From NCBI GenBank assembly GCA_027579435.1, contig JANBPK010001488.1:1-64000 (forward strand): a stretch of 64,000 nucleotides of DNA. The letters run 5' to 3'. Of this stretch, positions 9,863-20,983 are shown in pieces. A program made the translations under genes and the position numbers. Each line of letters begins with the position of its first letter. Within the stretch, counting starts at the first letter, position 1. The DNA is from Candolleomyces eurysporus. Its lineage: Eukaryota; Basidiomycota; Agaricomycetes; Agaricales; Psathyrellaceae. The notes beneath the pieces are model-generated. The model ran no database searches. It had not been told where the DNA came from and worked only from the letters and a program-made list of their open reading frames with translations.

Positions 9863-12070
9863 TCAAAGAATTTTGATCTTAGCATTCCCCCGAACATCCT
9901 GGGCACAAGTGCACCACAATCTGTCAATCAAGGCTGGCAAAAAGGTTCCCGGTCCTTTCACCGTCGGAGACTTCGCTACAAGCTCGCTTGCGATGGTCAG
10001 GACCAACACCCTAGAAGAGGAGATGTGGCGGTAAATCAGTACATTGTGTCCTCATCCCGAAAAAGAATGCAAATTTCGACTGACCCAGCGATCGCGCCAA
10101 TAAACAATCTATCAAGGTCCAATAACTGACCTTGCTCGTCTGTTTCAACACCATGCATGGCAGTAGCGCAAAAAGATGCAATAACGCTCCCCAGGATGCA
10201 CCCAGATCCTGTTATCTTGCCAAGCAAAGCGTCGCCGTTTTCGAGTGTCACGACGGTGGTTCCGTCTGAGACGTAATCAACAGGGCCCGTCAAAACAACT
10301 ACGCATCCTGGTTGGCGTTTTTTTAGCACCGAGATATAGACTGGAGGGCCTAAGGAAGGCGCTGGTGAGGCGAACTCACTTTCTCTTCTAGCCAGATTCC
10401 GAACGAAGGTGGCAGGGTCTTTGAACCCAGACCCGACACTATCCACGCCCTTCGATTCCACCTTCAAATTTCAGAGTTAGCAATCTAACCTTTCAATTGT
10501 GTGAGAGCGTAAATAGATTACTTCTGCTGTCCCGGCTAGTGCGGCTAGCTCTCCGGCGTTTCCTTTAATGACACCAGCCTGCCAAAGGTCAAGCAAACCT
10601 GCAACCCGGTCAAGACCATGTTCAAAATAAAATATGAATGGTACGCACTCTTCACGCTTTGCTTCCTAAACGAGGTAGCCCCTACGCCGACGGGATCAAA
10701 CACGATAGGCTTCCTGAACTTATTGGCAAATTGTCCTAGGGACGACGAAACACAAGGCAAAGAGATTAGGAGGCGTGGAGGAGAGCTGGTGAGAAAGCGC
10801 ACCTGCGAGACGAGGGCCGTCCAACCCGTCCTCACGCAACGTTCCAATGTTCACCAGCAACGCTCCACATATCCTAGCCAAATCCTCCATCTCTCGTGGC
10901 TCAGTCGCCATAATTGGGCTAGCCCCAACTGCGAGTGTAATGTTCGCGGATTGAGTCGCAACAACATTATTCGTAATCTAAAAGACAAATAACAAGAATC
11001 TGAGCTCACTCCAAGCATCAAGAGGAAGAGGAGTTTCGACTTGTTGCGTACCTGGTGAACTAGAGGGTTGACCCCTCGTATTTTAGCAACGAGCTCAGAA
11101 ACCCGGTCAATGATATCATTCTTGGATGGCACGAGCTCCCTGGGACGAGCCTGTTCCTCTTTGAAAGCTTTGACAGTTTTACTGAGCGAAGCGGCAGCAC
11201 TCCGAGGGTCGTTGGAAGCCACAATCTCAGAAACGACCGCAACTCCGTCGAGTGCGTGCCCCGTTACGGATACGCTGCCGTGAAGCGTCCTCCAGAGGTT
11301 GCCGGACTTGATTCCACCTGCAGGGACGGAAAATGAGTGAAGGGCTCATGCTGCAAATCCAAAACAATAGTCGGAACCACGAAGCAAGCCTCACCAATAG
11401 CAACTGCCTTGACCCCCGACCCATCCAACTCCCTCAACCTCTCCCCCNACACCTCTAACTCCAATAACTTTGTTGGTAACGTCTTTGGTCTGCGTACCCC
11501 ATACCGCCCCAATCCCAACATAATCCGCGCCTCCTTTCACAGCTTCTACCACCTGTTCAGGTTTGTTACAGCTTATCCCGATAACGGTGCCAGTCGGCAG
11601 AAGTTTTCGAGCCTGGGCGATATCCATGTCGTCCTGGCCTAAATGTACGCCGCTGGCTCCAACGGCGAGGGCTACATCCACGCGGTCATTGATAATAAGC
11701 GGGATCTTGTACTTGTCACATATGGCTTTTGTCTCTCTCGCGATCTTGATGAACTGAATGCATGGAGTTGTAAAGCGCGTTTGCGATAAGTTGTTAGCAC
11801 ATGAAACGCACTCACTTCGCCGGTATCCGCATCCTTCTCGCGGACCTGAACGATAGTTACGCCTCCTTGAATGGACTTTGACCATAGGTATAAGATTTTG
11901 GTAGCATAAAAGAGAGGTGGGCAAGCTTTACTTCTTCCAATGATTCAAGGTAACTCTGTGATCGGTCGAGTTCAGCCACAAAAAATGAGCGACGGATGGC
12001 AATCACTCACTTTTCCAGGTGGAAGCAGAGTTCTTCCAGTAACGAGGTACACTGAATAATCCAATTCCAT
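9863..12070 (-). CDS. THI6: Bifunctional thiamine-phosphate synthase / hydroxyethylthiazole kinase
   Basis: About eleven exons on the minus strand. The N-terminal half is TMP synthase (ThiE fold): VYLVTGRTLLPPGK, GGVTIVQVREKDADTGE, PLIINDRVDVALA, GVHLGQDDMD, GISCNKPEQ, ADYVGIGAVWGTQTK and VKAVAIGGIKSGN. The C-terminal half is hydroxyethylthiazole kinase (ThiM): NPLVHQ, ITNNVVATQSANITLAVGAS, PIVFDPVGVGATSFR, AGVIKGNAGELAALAGTAE, KGVDSVGSG, VVVLTGPVDYVSDG and the catalytic KITGSGCILGS. The enzyme phosphorylates hydroxyethylthiazole and couples it with HMP-PP to give thiamine phosphate. The order and fusion match fungal THI6. Exon 2 is only 24 nt (SYLESLEE). The frame breaks at the N at 11448; dropping that character restores GVGERLRELDGSG. 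No TPP-riboswitch motif was seen near the start. Confidence 0.94.
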
Positions 12071-12399
12071 GGCGCGAAATTCGAGGGAGCTGGTAGAAAC
12101 ACGATGGGAGGAAAAGACGGTCAAAGTTTAAACGGAGGTGCTTGGAATGCGGGGCTTGATAAGATAAGATGAACAATGACGCGATGTGATGCATGGATGC
12201 CTCATGAGCAAAACTCGATTAGGCGGTAAAAGGTACATTATATCACAGTACTGTATTCTATGGTATTACAGGTGGGCAATACACAAATACAGGCAGAGAA
12301 CACGATAACGAGGTAGTACAATCACACAGAGCGAACGTCGATTAGTACCGAGAGTGCCAAAGTCCGAGCAAAGGGTAGTGTAGCGAATCAGGGTGGCTT
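12071..12399. other. Gap between RGG gene and THI6
   Basis: About 330 bp between the 3' end of the RGG gene and the THI6 start, both on the minus strand. It should hold the THI6 promoter. No other feature seen. Confidence 0.4.
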
Positions 12400-14370
12400 T
12401 TAAGACTGAGTAGGGGTAGGAGGCGCTTCACCACCGCCACGGAATCCTGGATAAATCAGTAACAGTGTCGTGAAAACAAAAGACAAAACTAACCTCCACG
12501 GCCACGACCTCCTCTGCCACGTCCACGTTCACCATCATTCCTCCACTCACCAGAGGGTCCACCTCGACCTCTGTAACCTAAAAGCACAAGTATCAGTCAA
12601 CGTCCCAAAGCAGGCGTCGCTAAATACACGTACCACCACGTCCTCTGAATCCGCCGCCCTCGCCTCGGGGACCTTCACCTCCTTCTCCATTAGAGCCTCG
12701 GTAACCACTACGTTCACCTCTGTATCCGCCCTCGCTTCGGGGACCTTCACCTCCTTCCCCATTAGAACCTCGGTGACCACCACGTTCACCTCGGAATCCA
12801 CCACGCTCTCCTCTGTATCCACCTCGCTCACGGAAACCTCCGCGACCACCACGATGGTACTCTCCTCCTCCCCTGTGGTAACCCCTTCCTCGACCACGGC
12901 TGCGATGAGTAGCAACAAATCCATCGTCGCCTTCAACCGGCGGTGTTCCGTCCACCGGTTCATTATAGGGTGTTGTGGACGCCTCCTCAGCAGGCGTCGC
13001 CGAGCCCGAAGGGGCAAAGTCCTCAATGGGTGGGAGCCCACCGCCCTCGTGGTCTTCGGCAGACCAGTCAAGGGTGGAGCCACCGGCGCCAACAGGAGTG
13101 GGGTCGGTATGCCCATTCGTAACAGGCTCCTCTGATGGAGCGGCATCCTCCTCTTCTGGCTCGATGGGGTTTTCGACCCATCCAGCGGGCACTTCCACGC
13201 TCTCGATTTCGCTCGCTTGGATGAAGTGGAAGCTACCCGACAAGGCAGTGGCTTCCGGAGCGTAGGCACGGGCGTCTACGACGGAGACGGACCCTGAAGC
13301 GTCGATTGGGGAGTCTTGAGTAGGGNTGGGGGCACGAGGGGGGGTTGCGCATTGATTCGACGATTTCAGAAATACGAGAGACTAATTATAGAAAATGAAA
13401 ATCAGTGTGACGCAGTGCTCGGATGAAAAAAAGCACTCACATGCTACACCCTCGAAATCACCGGTGCCAAGCAAGAAACCTTTGACTGCACTTTGTTTGC
13501 GCTCGCCGTCTTCCCCGAGCAAGGCATCGGTGATGGAGAAGATCGCGGAACGCTCCAGGTCATCAGCGAAGAAGGCAGATCCGTCGAAGTTGGCCGTCGC
13601 AAAAGAGGCGCGCAGCCCCACGAGACCGAGGAGACTGGATGTTTTGGTGATCAAATCCGTCTGTCGAGTAGTTAGTCTCAGGCTCGATGAGGTTGAAGCA
13701 AATTGAGGAACGAACTTGAGTGGATTCAATAGCAGCTCGTATACGCGCGTCGGCACTCTTTTCGGTTTCGAGGCGCTTGGACGCCAGCTCATGCGCGAGA
13801 TCGGCCTCGTACAACTAACAAGCAGTTTAGAAAACGGTCCAACTAGGCCGTGAAGACAGCTCACCTCGATTGCCTTCTTGACCTCGCCCAATTCCTTTTG
13901 GACGGCCTCGAGACTAGGCAGACCTTTGAGGGTGCGCAACTGATCATCGTTGAGCTTTGACGGATCTGTAGCAGCGAGGACCGCGCCACGTGTCTGCAGA
14001 GCACATTGATTCAGTTGTCTGCGCGAGAGATGAATCAGAGCCTACGTACAATCTTCTTGGTAGTAACCTTTAGACGCTTGTTGACCAGCTCGACGATGGG
14101 GCTGTTTTTGAGGACGGATTCTTCCTCGGGGAGCGGGGATGGTGCCTCGGGCTGGACAGCTGAATCTGGAGCCACAGAACCCTCACGAGGTTCCTCTGGT
14201 TCGAGAGCCTTGTGGGCTTCAGGGGCAGGAGTGACGACGACGCTGGGAGTGCCTTCATCTCCGTCCGGCTTTCCCTTTGCCTTTCGCCTTCTCTTCTGCT
14301 GGCTTTTTGAAGGGGGGACTGGGGGAGGGGCACCGGGGACGATACGGGGCAAGGTGAGGGATTCGGGCAT
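12400..14370 (-). CDS. Caprin-like RGG-repeat RNA-binding protein
   Basis: Eight or so exons on the minus strand. The protein starts with a Pro/Lys-rich segment (KSQQKRRRKAKGKP) and an acidic disordered stretch. A helical, coiled-coil-like region follows: SPIVELVNKRLKVTTKKI, LPSLEAVQKELGEVKKAIE, ASKRLETEKSADARIRAAIE. Then come SLLGLVGLRAS, ADDLERSAIFSITDALLG and GSFHFIQASEIE. The C-terminal third is an RGG/RG domain (RGRGRGYHRGGGEYHRGGRG and more), ending GGGEAPPTPTQS. A coiled-coil N-terminus with a C-terminal RGG domain resembles caprin-type mRNA-binding proteins; a role in translation or RNP granules is inference. The N at 13326 breaks the frame; without it, MRNPPSCPHPTQDSP reads through into the next block. 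The RGG exon contains a 72-bp tandem duplication. Confidence 0.82.
12661..12804. repeat. 72-bp tandem duplication inside the RGG domain
   Basis: Units 12661-12732 and 12733-12804 are near identical and in frame. Each encodes a copy of the YRGSNGEGGEGPR-EGG type segment on the minus strand, so the RGG domain has grown by an internal duplication of 24 codons. Confidence 0.75.
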
Positions 14371-14971
14371 TGTTCAGAGGATGAGTTGGGACGAAAGACG
14401 ATGAGGAGGCAGTTCTCACGCGTCGACTGCTCCAAATACCTTAAATTTGCGTTCAACTGTTTGGCTCTGCGGCGCGTCTTCTCTTTTTTTGGGTAAAGTG
14501 TTGGCTTCGTGCACCACCACTTGGCTTGGTAGGTTGTGCGGGTTCTACCGCGTATCTACCTGGAGGAAATGCGTGTCTCCTAGAGACCTAGTGTGGGGCT
14601 CCTCAGAGTCTTTCAATAACGGTCCAGCACAACCTCGGCTTGCTTCTCTACCAGATTGGCATCGACACCGACCATCGACACCAACACTTGCCTCAAAACA
14701 ACCCAAAAGTACCTCTATCCCGACCCCTGGTATAGTCCAGATATTTGACGGACCTGCTAGGATTTCGCGGTCCTACCCCTTTGCTTATTCACTTGCTCAT
14801 GTTCCGTTCTGCAGAAACGGTTGATCATGATAGCAGTAGGGAGCACTGGCGTAGTGGTACATGGGGCGCGCGTGGTCATCGCCCCTATCTTCCTCCTGGT
14901 CTGGTCAGCCTCTCCTTGGACGCCATTAAAACACCAGAAATGCAACGACCCGACGTCAACCGCTATCCACC
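14371..14971. other. Divergent promoter region
   Basis: About 600 bp between the divergently transcribed RGG-protein and BTB genes. Several overlapping short ORFs lack any protein pattern. A tRNA-like GGCGTAGTGGTA string near 14850 has no matching anticodon or T arm. Confidence 0.4.
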
Positions 14972-16171
14972 ATGGCTGCTTCGGACGACTTCAGCACCAA
15001 CCAGAGCGATGCTGCCTCAAACGGTGAGGACGCCTCCATGAAGGCGAGCACACCGGTCTACCACCGACATCCTCTCAGCTTTGAAGACGGCAATCTGGCT
15101 TTGCTGGCCCAGGACCGCTATTTCATCGTTCACCAGGGATTCCTGTGTCGGCACTCGCAGGTTCTCCAGGCGCTGTTCACCAACCCGACCAATACTAGAA
15201 AACTTCTGAACCGGCCGGCGGTGGAAGTGGATGAAAAATGGGCTGACCTCGGCTGCTTCCTTTCTGCACTGTACGATGGGGTGTGAGTGCACAAGCAACG
15301 TTTTCGTAGCTCTCGCTGAATTTACGGCCTCGTAGAACTCACCTGTCCTCGTCTATTGAAGACTTTGCCGTCATGGCTGCCATCCTCCGCCTGTCCACGA
15401 AATACGAGGTCGAACACGTCCGGATCGAAACGCTGCGTAAACTGGCACCAACTTGGCCTAGGAATCTTTTGTCTTGGGATATAAGGGAGTCGAACGCCAC
15501 TAACGCGGGGCTCTATAAACCTCGTGCAGTATACCCTCATCCCATGTGCGTGAACCCCGGCCATCTTTCCCTAAGGAATTCCTTTCTTACGCTTCGAACA
15601 CAGCATGGTTATTCCCCTCTTTCGCGAAGTCAAAGCCTACGAGTTCCTCCCTTCAGCGTTCTACGACCTCAGCCGCTGCGTCGCAAGCGATATCGTCTCT
15701 GGCTGGAGCTACCCTGCCGACCCATCGACTAGCTGGCACCTCGATATGAACGAAATCATGACCGTGCTCAAAGGTAAAGAACAAGCCTCTCGGTATCTTT
15801 CGACTTTTATCGTCAACGAATTGGAAGGCCGCGAACCCAGCTCTTCTTGTTTGTTTAAGAACGACCCCGACCCCGTCAAGAGGCGTATCTGTCCTGCTGC
15901 TTTCGAGGCTGTGACTTTTGAGATTGTGCGAGACTGCAATGGTGTTGTCTGTCATCGTATCACGGACCCGCTCTTTGCCATCCTGGACTCGTATCTCATG
16001 CAGAAGAGGGATAACCCGATTGGAAAAGGGAGGATCACTTTCAGGGCTTGCGATGTTTGCAGAGAAGAGTTTGCGCATTCTGTGGAGACTGCGAGGAATA
16101 CGCTTTGGCAGAAATTACCATCTTGGTTCGGGGTCAAGCTGGAGAGTTGGCCTCAAACTACGGGTCCCTGA
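14972..16171 (+). CDS. BTB/POZ domain protein
   Basis: Three exons (14972-15282, 15336-15545, 15604-16171) join in frame to 362 residues. The N-terminal BTB fold shows the usual order: DGNLALLAQDRYFIVHQGFL, CRHSQVLQALFTN, LGCFLSALYDGV, then across the intron SSIEDFAVMAAILRLSTKYE. The remainder is the common Agaricomycete BTB-protein C-terminal region, ending in a cysteine pair (CDVCREEF). BTB proteins of this type are thought to dimerise or act as Cullin-3 adaptors, but substrates are unknown. The splice phases agree at both introns (GTGAGT and GTGCGT donors), which supports the model. Confidence 0.88.
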
Positions 16172-16335
16172 CTTTTTTTTGTGCGTCTCGTGGTTCTATT
16201 TATCCTGGAATAATGTGTATCTATATCTCCTCTTCAATCTACGTGATGGTATTCGGTAATCTGTTGTTTGTCTCTGATTGACGCTATATAACCTAAAGGT
16301 ACATGGAGACCTCTCCCTTCAAATAATCCACCGCT

Positions 16336-18508
16336 ATGGACATAGAGCTCGAATTCTCGGACGACGATGAAGGCTCTGTCGGCGCCATGGAGCTTGAAGA
16401 CTCCCAAACGCAACCTACGAGTAGTTTCGAGTCGACGACCCTGGAAGAATACCTCGAGTTCGACGATGACGGCGGGTACAGCTGTCCAAGTATCGCCCAT
16501 GTCCTGGAATCAGCACCAGTCGAAGAAGAAGAAGAAGCCGATTCAAACGTTGATATGGACGAGGACGTAGAAGCAGAAGATAGCGATACCGAGTAAGCAG
16601 ACTTTGGGTCCCTCTTTGATATTTTACGCGCATATATGCCAACTTTTTCTTCGTTGCAGGCAACCTGAGGCCCTGGACCTCATAGAAGACATGGTTGTCA
16701 ACTTTCTGACTCAAGTTACCACAGCATATACAAGGCCTTCTTCTGGATCCGACTCTGACGGGTCTGAAGTCGGCGGAGACTCTCTAAAGAAGGGAGGAAT
16801 CAAGAAAAGACCCAAGCTTGAGATCCAGTTGGCGGATAGGCGCAAACTCGATAAGAATGGGTGGGTGCATGGCTCAGCGTTGCTTTGCCTGATCCTGTCT
16901 GATATCTAAGACGACGTGTTGTGATACCCTTGAAGAGAGATGGCACTCAGAACGATCAAGTACCCTAAAACATGCCCATCTGGAAGCGCGCGGCCACTAG
17001 GCGAGTATTTATACATAGCTCGACTTTCATTTTTCATTGCGTCGGTATTAATGGAACACGCAGCCCAGCTTTTCTCCGTTCTGGACATCGCACATGAAGC
17101 CCTTACGGTTGCTATGCCTACGACGAAGCGGTGCGCTACTCCCCATACTCGGTGGCGCGCTTTTATTCCTCTCTGACACGCTTCCAGGGACGTATACTAC
17201 AAAGACGTAAAGTTGTTCAAAACGCAGAAGACAGTAGATCAAGTACGTGTTCAGGTTGGATTTTCTTTTATCGACGAAAGCGCGCTAACAACCGGAAATG
17301 ATAGCTAGTGGACGACCTAGCAGCCACATGGCAGCTCAAGCGTTCCGATCTCAACATCGTGAGCTCTAGTTTTCCTCACTTTCGCTCGATTCAAGGGTTG
17401 ATTTCGGTCAGAGAGCCGCCTCGAAAGGTCTTCTATGCGGCGCAGGCCTGACGATACGCCTCTTCTCCGGCGAAACGATCGCGGGGAAAGATACAGACGT
17501 ACGTGCTGTCCCCCCGCCTGCGGCCATTCTGAGTCCCAAGCTGAACGCCAGTATAGGGGGTCAACATTCCAGTGGGCGAAGACATCGAATCCTTCGGTGT
17601 AGACGAAGACGTGCGCTGGATTCTCGTTGTGGAGAAAGAAGCTGTATTCCAGACGCTCTGCCGACTTGGAGTGGCGAACCATGCGTGCATGCCTGGACGT
17701 GGGATAGTGATCACGGTCAGTGTTCAGGAAAGCAGACGCATGTTGAGCTGGGGAATTGATTATCCTTGTCCACAGGGCAAAGGTTATCCAGACGTTGCCA
17801 CCAGGCATTTAGTCAAATCGCTGGCCGACGCGCTTCCCAAAAGGTGTGGACGTGCACCCGTTTCCCTTCCTTATTTAACGGAAAAGACGAAAAGGATACC
17901 GATTGCGGCCCTGGTCGATTGTGATCCCTATGGCCTCGATATTTTGTCTGTATACCGGTATGGGAGTAAAGGTATGCAGCACGAGAACGAATTGTTGGCT
18001 GCCAGGCGTATTCGGTGGCTTGGACTGCGAACAAGCGAATTGTCCGAGTGCGTATTTTCCTACCAATGCCTTTCCTTGTTGGAACTCGTGACAGGAACTT
18101 ACCGCTGTTTAGACTCGGGATTGACTGGGATGACTTGCTTCCGATAACACGGAACGACGAGAAGAAGGTGTGTCATGTTTGGGTCGCCTTTTTGAGTTAG
18201 TGTTGACTCGGCAACAAAGATATTGTCGATGCTTCATCGGCCGCATTTGCCTTCGAAATGGAAGTACGTGTGGGCCAATTTCTCAAAAGACTTAGTCCCA
18301 GCCTGAACGGTATTAAGGCAAGAACTCATGCGTACCCTTCACCTCCGGCGTAAAGCGGAAATCGAGATCATTTCGACAGCGACGAGTGAGAGTAAGTGAC
18401 GTCCGGCTTTTTAACGAGGCTTGATTAATGTTCCAAGTAGGCGGGAACCGATTGTTGTCCTATCTGAGCTCCAGAATTGCGAAGTTCGTTGGGATCTCGG
18501 GTCCTTAA
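16336..18508 (+). CDS. SPO11: Spo11 meiotic DNA double-strand-break transesterase
   Basis: Fourteen short exons join in frame to 474 residues: 16336-16592, 16660-16860, 16936-17000, 17064-17130, 17188-17242, 17305-17358, 17412-17498, 17557-17715, 17776-17843, 17895-18047, 18095-18167, 18220-18263, 18318-18391, 18441-18508. The 5Y-CAP domain carries the active-site pair in RDVYYKDVKLF (about residue 200). The Toprim domain shows VVEKEAVFQTL (catalytic Glu), GKGYPDVATRHLV and VDCDPYGLDIL (metal-binding DxD). Spo11, a topoisomerase VI A-subunit relative, makes meiotic double-strand breaks. The first ~85 residues are an acidic, disordered extension with a GAA repeat. Intron 3 (17001-17063) is a GC-AG intron of 63 nt, so retention would keep the frame and insert 21 residues; splicing restores the family sequence RPLAQLFSVLDIAHEAL. 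Confidence 0.95.
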
Positions 18509-18649
18509 GCTGTCGAGGAAAACTGCTTTCGCCATTCGTTGGTGAGTGGCAACTGGCACAAAGGAATCGTTACAATCCCATTGTGGAAGGAAACCACCGG
18601 ATCACGGGACCTACGATCGCAGTACTTAACATTGGCACCGCGGTAAACA

Positions 18650-20074
18650 ATGCTCAACACACCTTTCCCTCCAACCATGGACCCCAAGGAGAAGGAATGC
18701 GCCTTCTGGATAGGGAGACGCCCAACGAAGCTCCCCACCCTACCCGGGCCCCCTCCCCCACTGCCTCCAGAGCTCCTCATGGAGATCTTTTTCTACCTTG
18801 CTCTGGACACGGCGAACCAACGGCGGAACATCCGCTCCGTTAGTCTGGTTTGCACCCAGTGGGCAAAAATCGCGTACAGCACCAAAGAGCTATGGACAGC
18901 CATCCACTATACCTTCCACAAAGCCCAGCCGACGCCTGAAAGCTCCAGCGCTTTCCGTTTTACCTCGAGCGTGGATTTCGTCATTGGCATGGCTCGCGGT
19001 CTCCCTCTAGAGATCAACTGGAAATCAGACCATAATCTGGAGTGTTGGTGGCCACCATTCAACATCGCTCTCGAGCGTGTCGCCAAGAAAGTCAGCAATC
19101 TGACCCTTGACCTCCCTCGGATGGGCATGATCCATGCTCTACAGCATGAAAGAGCTGGTCAAGAGCGTCCTAGCATCTCTAGCTGGCCTAGACTGGAGAA
19201 GTTGAAGCTGCGCTCTTCAGTACCGAAGAACGCGATGATGGACAGCTTCGATGCGACTACAGGCGACATGCCCCGTCTCGTCGATCTGAGCTTGATCAAC
19301 ATTTCCGTCATAGATCTGGCGCCATACTCGAACACCCCTGCTCAGATGATAGAACCAATGTTTCCCTGGCGGCAACTTGTTCGGTTACAGCTGAGTAAAC
19401 CTGACTTGATTGAGGACATTGCGTTGGTGCTTGTGCAATGCCGTGCCTTGGAAGAGTGTAGTTTCTATGTGAGGCTCGTTCGTGAGCAGGGTCTCCCCTT
19501 GGGTCAGATTCTTCTGCCAAACTTGCGGCAACTTGCCATATGTGGGTCACAAGGGGTGCTGGATGGGCGGTTATTTAACCTCCTCAACACCCCGGCTCTT
19601 CGGTCCCTCTCGCTGCGCCATCTAGGCTGCGAACCCCTGGAACATAGGTCCGTTGTCGACATGATTGACCGATCAGGTTGCACGCTGGAGGAGTTGTGCT
19701 TGTCGGAAGTGGAAATGTCGGAAAGGCAGTATTTTCACCTTCTGCGAAAACTGCCGACTTTGAGGGATTTGACGATTGTTCATTTCGATGAAAGTAAAGT
19801 TTGGTTCAGATTCATCAAGTTTCTTTCGTGGAAGCGGTCGTGTGGATATTTGCCGGAGCTGGAAAGGATTCAGATCGGGCTGGGACCTGTGAATCATCGG
19901 CGGCGAGCTTGGACAGAATTGGAGAGTCGGTTCAATCGAATGGTCGCAGCTCGAACGCGGGCGCCTCTTTGTCACCCCTCAGCTGAGGATTGTAGGTGTT
20001 CGCGTCTAGAGTCGTGGGCGTTACACGATTGTAGGTTACGAACAGGGGAAAACTGGCGCTGGCCGTGGGATTAG
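18650..20074 (+). CDS. F-box protein with degenerate LRR-like C-terminus (subfamily 1, copy A)
   Basis: A single exon of 474 codons; ATG 18677 (MDPKEKECAF) is an alternative start. The F-box lies at about residues 35-75: LPPELLMEIFFYLALDTANQ, VSLVCTQWAKIAYST. The remainder is made of irregular Leu-rich strands typical of Agaricomycete F-box proteins (LPRLRRL-like spacing, e.g. LPNLRQLAICGSQG, LRSLSLRHLGCEP). Such proteins bind Skp1 through the F-box and present substrates to the SCF ubiquitin ligase; the substrate here is unknown. The ORF begins 140 bp after the SPO11 stop on the same strand. Copies B (21377) and C (25595) share the same layout, including the -NQR- spacing after the first F-box helix. 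Confidence 0.85.
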   Translation: MLNTPFPPTMDPKEKECAFWIGRRPTKLPTLPGPPPPLPPELLMEIFFYLALDTANQRRNIRSVSLVCTQWAKIAYSTKELWTAIHYTFHKAQPTPESSSAFRFTSSVDFVIGMARGLPLEINWKSDHNLECWWPPFNIALERVAKKVSNLTLDLPRMGMIHALQHERAGQERPSISSWPRLEKLKLRSSVPKNAMMDSFDATTGDMPRLVDLSLINISVIDLAPYSNTPAQMIEPMFPWRQLVRLQLSKPDLIEDIALVLVQCRALEECSFYVRLVREQGLPLGQILLPNLRQLAICGSQGVLDGRLFNLLNTPALRSLSLRHLGCEPLEHRSVVDMIDRSGCTLEELCLSEVEMSERQYFHLLRKLPTLRDLTIVHFDESKVWFRFIKFLSWKRSCGYLPELERIQIGLGPVNHRRRAWTELESRFNRMVAARTRAPLCHPSAEDCRCSRLESWALHDCRLRTGENWRWPWD

Positions 20075-20340
20075 GGACGTTAATTTCTTTTGGGCTGTGG
20101 GCCCGGTGGGTCTGTAGATCGACTCTTGATGAGTAGGATAGAGACTAGTGTTGTGCCGTACCTGTATCTAATCTCAAATCCATCTCTCAGTGACTGAATT
20201 TTGAGACACAATGGCAGGGCGAAATCTATAATCTAACACTCGGAACCTCTTTTTACCCTATTTGCGAAAGGAATGGGAGTTTACAGGACCGATAACTGTT
20301 TGGCATCTGCTGGAGAGGGCACCTGATGGACTGGGAGCGT
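20075..20340. other. Gap after F-box A
   Basis: Non-coding sequence between F-box copy A and the inverted-repeat element; nothing further seen. Confidence 0.3.
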
Positions 20341-20983
20341 GGTTCGCGGTTCGCGGTTCAGTGTTGCAGCATGAACTCGCTCTACTTTATTGTTCGTCGT
20401 CGTCCGTAGCAATATTATTGTGTCTCCGTCGTCTGCAGAAGTAGTATTTAATTTTTCATCAACAATGGGGAAGGTCCTGCGCCATCACTCCTCGCTAAGC
20501 CCTCAGATGACCTCACTTCGTCTCATAGGCATTCTCTCTTCTCACCAACGCCTTCTTGAAGGTTGTCCAATTCAAAGATTTTGTCGAGTTCTCTGACCTC
20601 ACCCGCTTGATGAAGCCTATTGTCAAGCTTGCACAATCAGTACATATTCCTGAGCTTGGGGAATCTCTATCTGTGCCTGTTTATGAGTTTCTGCAGGCCT
20701 CCTTGGGTAAAGATGATGAGCTTTTGAAGGTTTTATGAGCAGCTTTTCCAGAAAAAGCTCGGAAGACGACATACAATTATGAGTTGACCAGTAGTCTGGC
20801 TGGTCGGTATCTTTTGCATTTCCTTGAACATGGACCATCTCCCGGAATCAGTGAGTGTATTGTTATTGTGACGACCGTCTTGTTTGTGTAATAGCCTTAC
20901 TTACACTCGCTCCTCCTACCCGCACCTGCAGTCCTCAACGGTGCCCCGGAAAGTACTTACCACTGACTCGCGAACCGCGAACC
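20341..20983. mobile_element. Decayed element bounded by 23-bp inverted repeats
   Basis: Bases 20341-20363 and 20961-20983 are inverted copies (21 of 23 match), both starting GGTTCGCGGTTCGCG and ending TCAGTG at the inner side. Between them lies a broken reading frame at 20539-20850: SVHIPELGESLSVPVYEFLQ continues past an in-frame TGA into TTYNYELTSSLAGRYLLHFL. The 643-bp unit therefore looks like the deleted remnant of a terminal-inverted-repeat DNA transposon carrying part of an element protein. No target-site duplication is evident, and the superfamily cannot be named from sequence alone. Confidence 0.45.
20539..20850 (+). pseudogene. Broken protein fragment inside the inverted-repeat element
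   Basis: An open stretch reads TNAFLKVVQFKDFVEFSDL and on to GKDDELLKVL, then TGA at about 20736-20738, then the same frame continues with about 35 more protein-like residues (AAFPEKARKTTYNYELTSS, GRYLLHFLEHGPSPGI). A TAG lies just upstream. It is a decayed piece of a longer gene of unrecognised family, probably transposon-borne. Confidence 0.4.

Noticed and set aside
12472..13135. Plus-strand Thr/Ser-rich ORF that looks like a mucin
   Set aside because: It is the antisense translation of the RGG repeats on the minus strand; the repeated codons give the false Ser/Thr pattern.
14840..14890. GGCGTAGTGGTA string resembling a tRNA D arm
   Set aside because: No matching anticodon or T arm follows within tRNA length.
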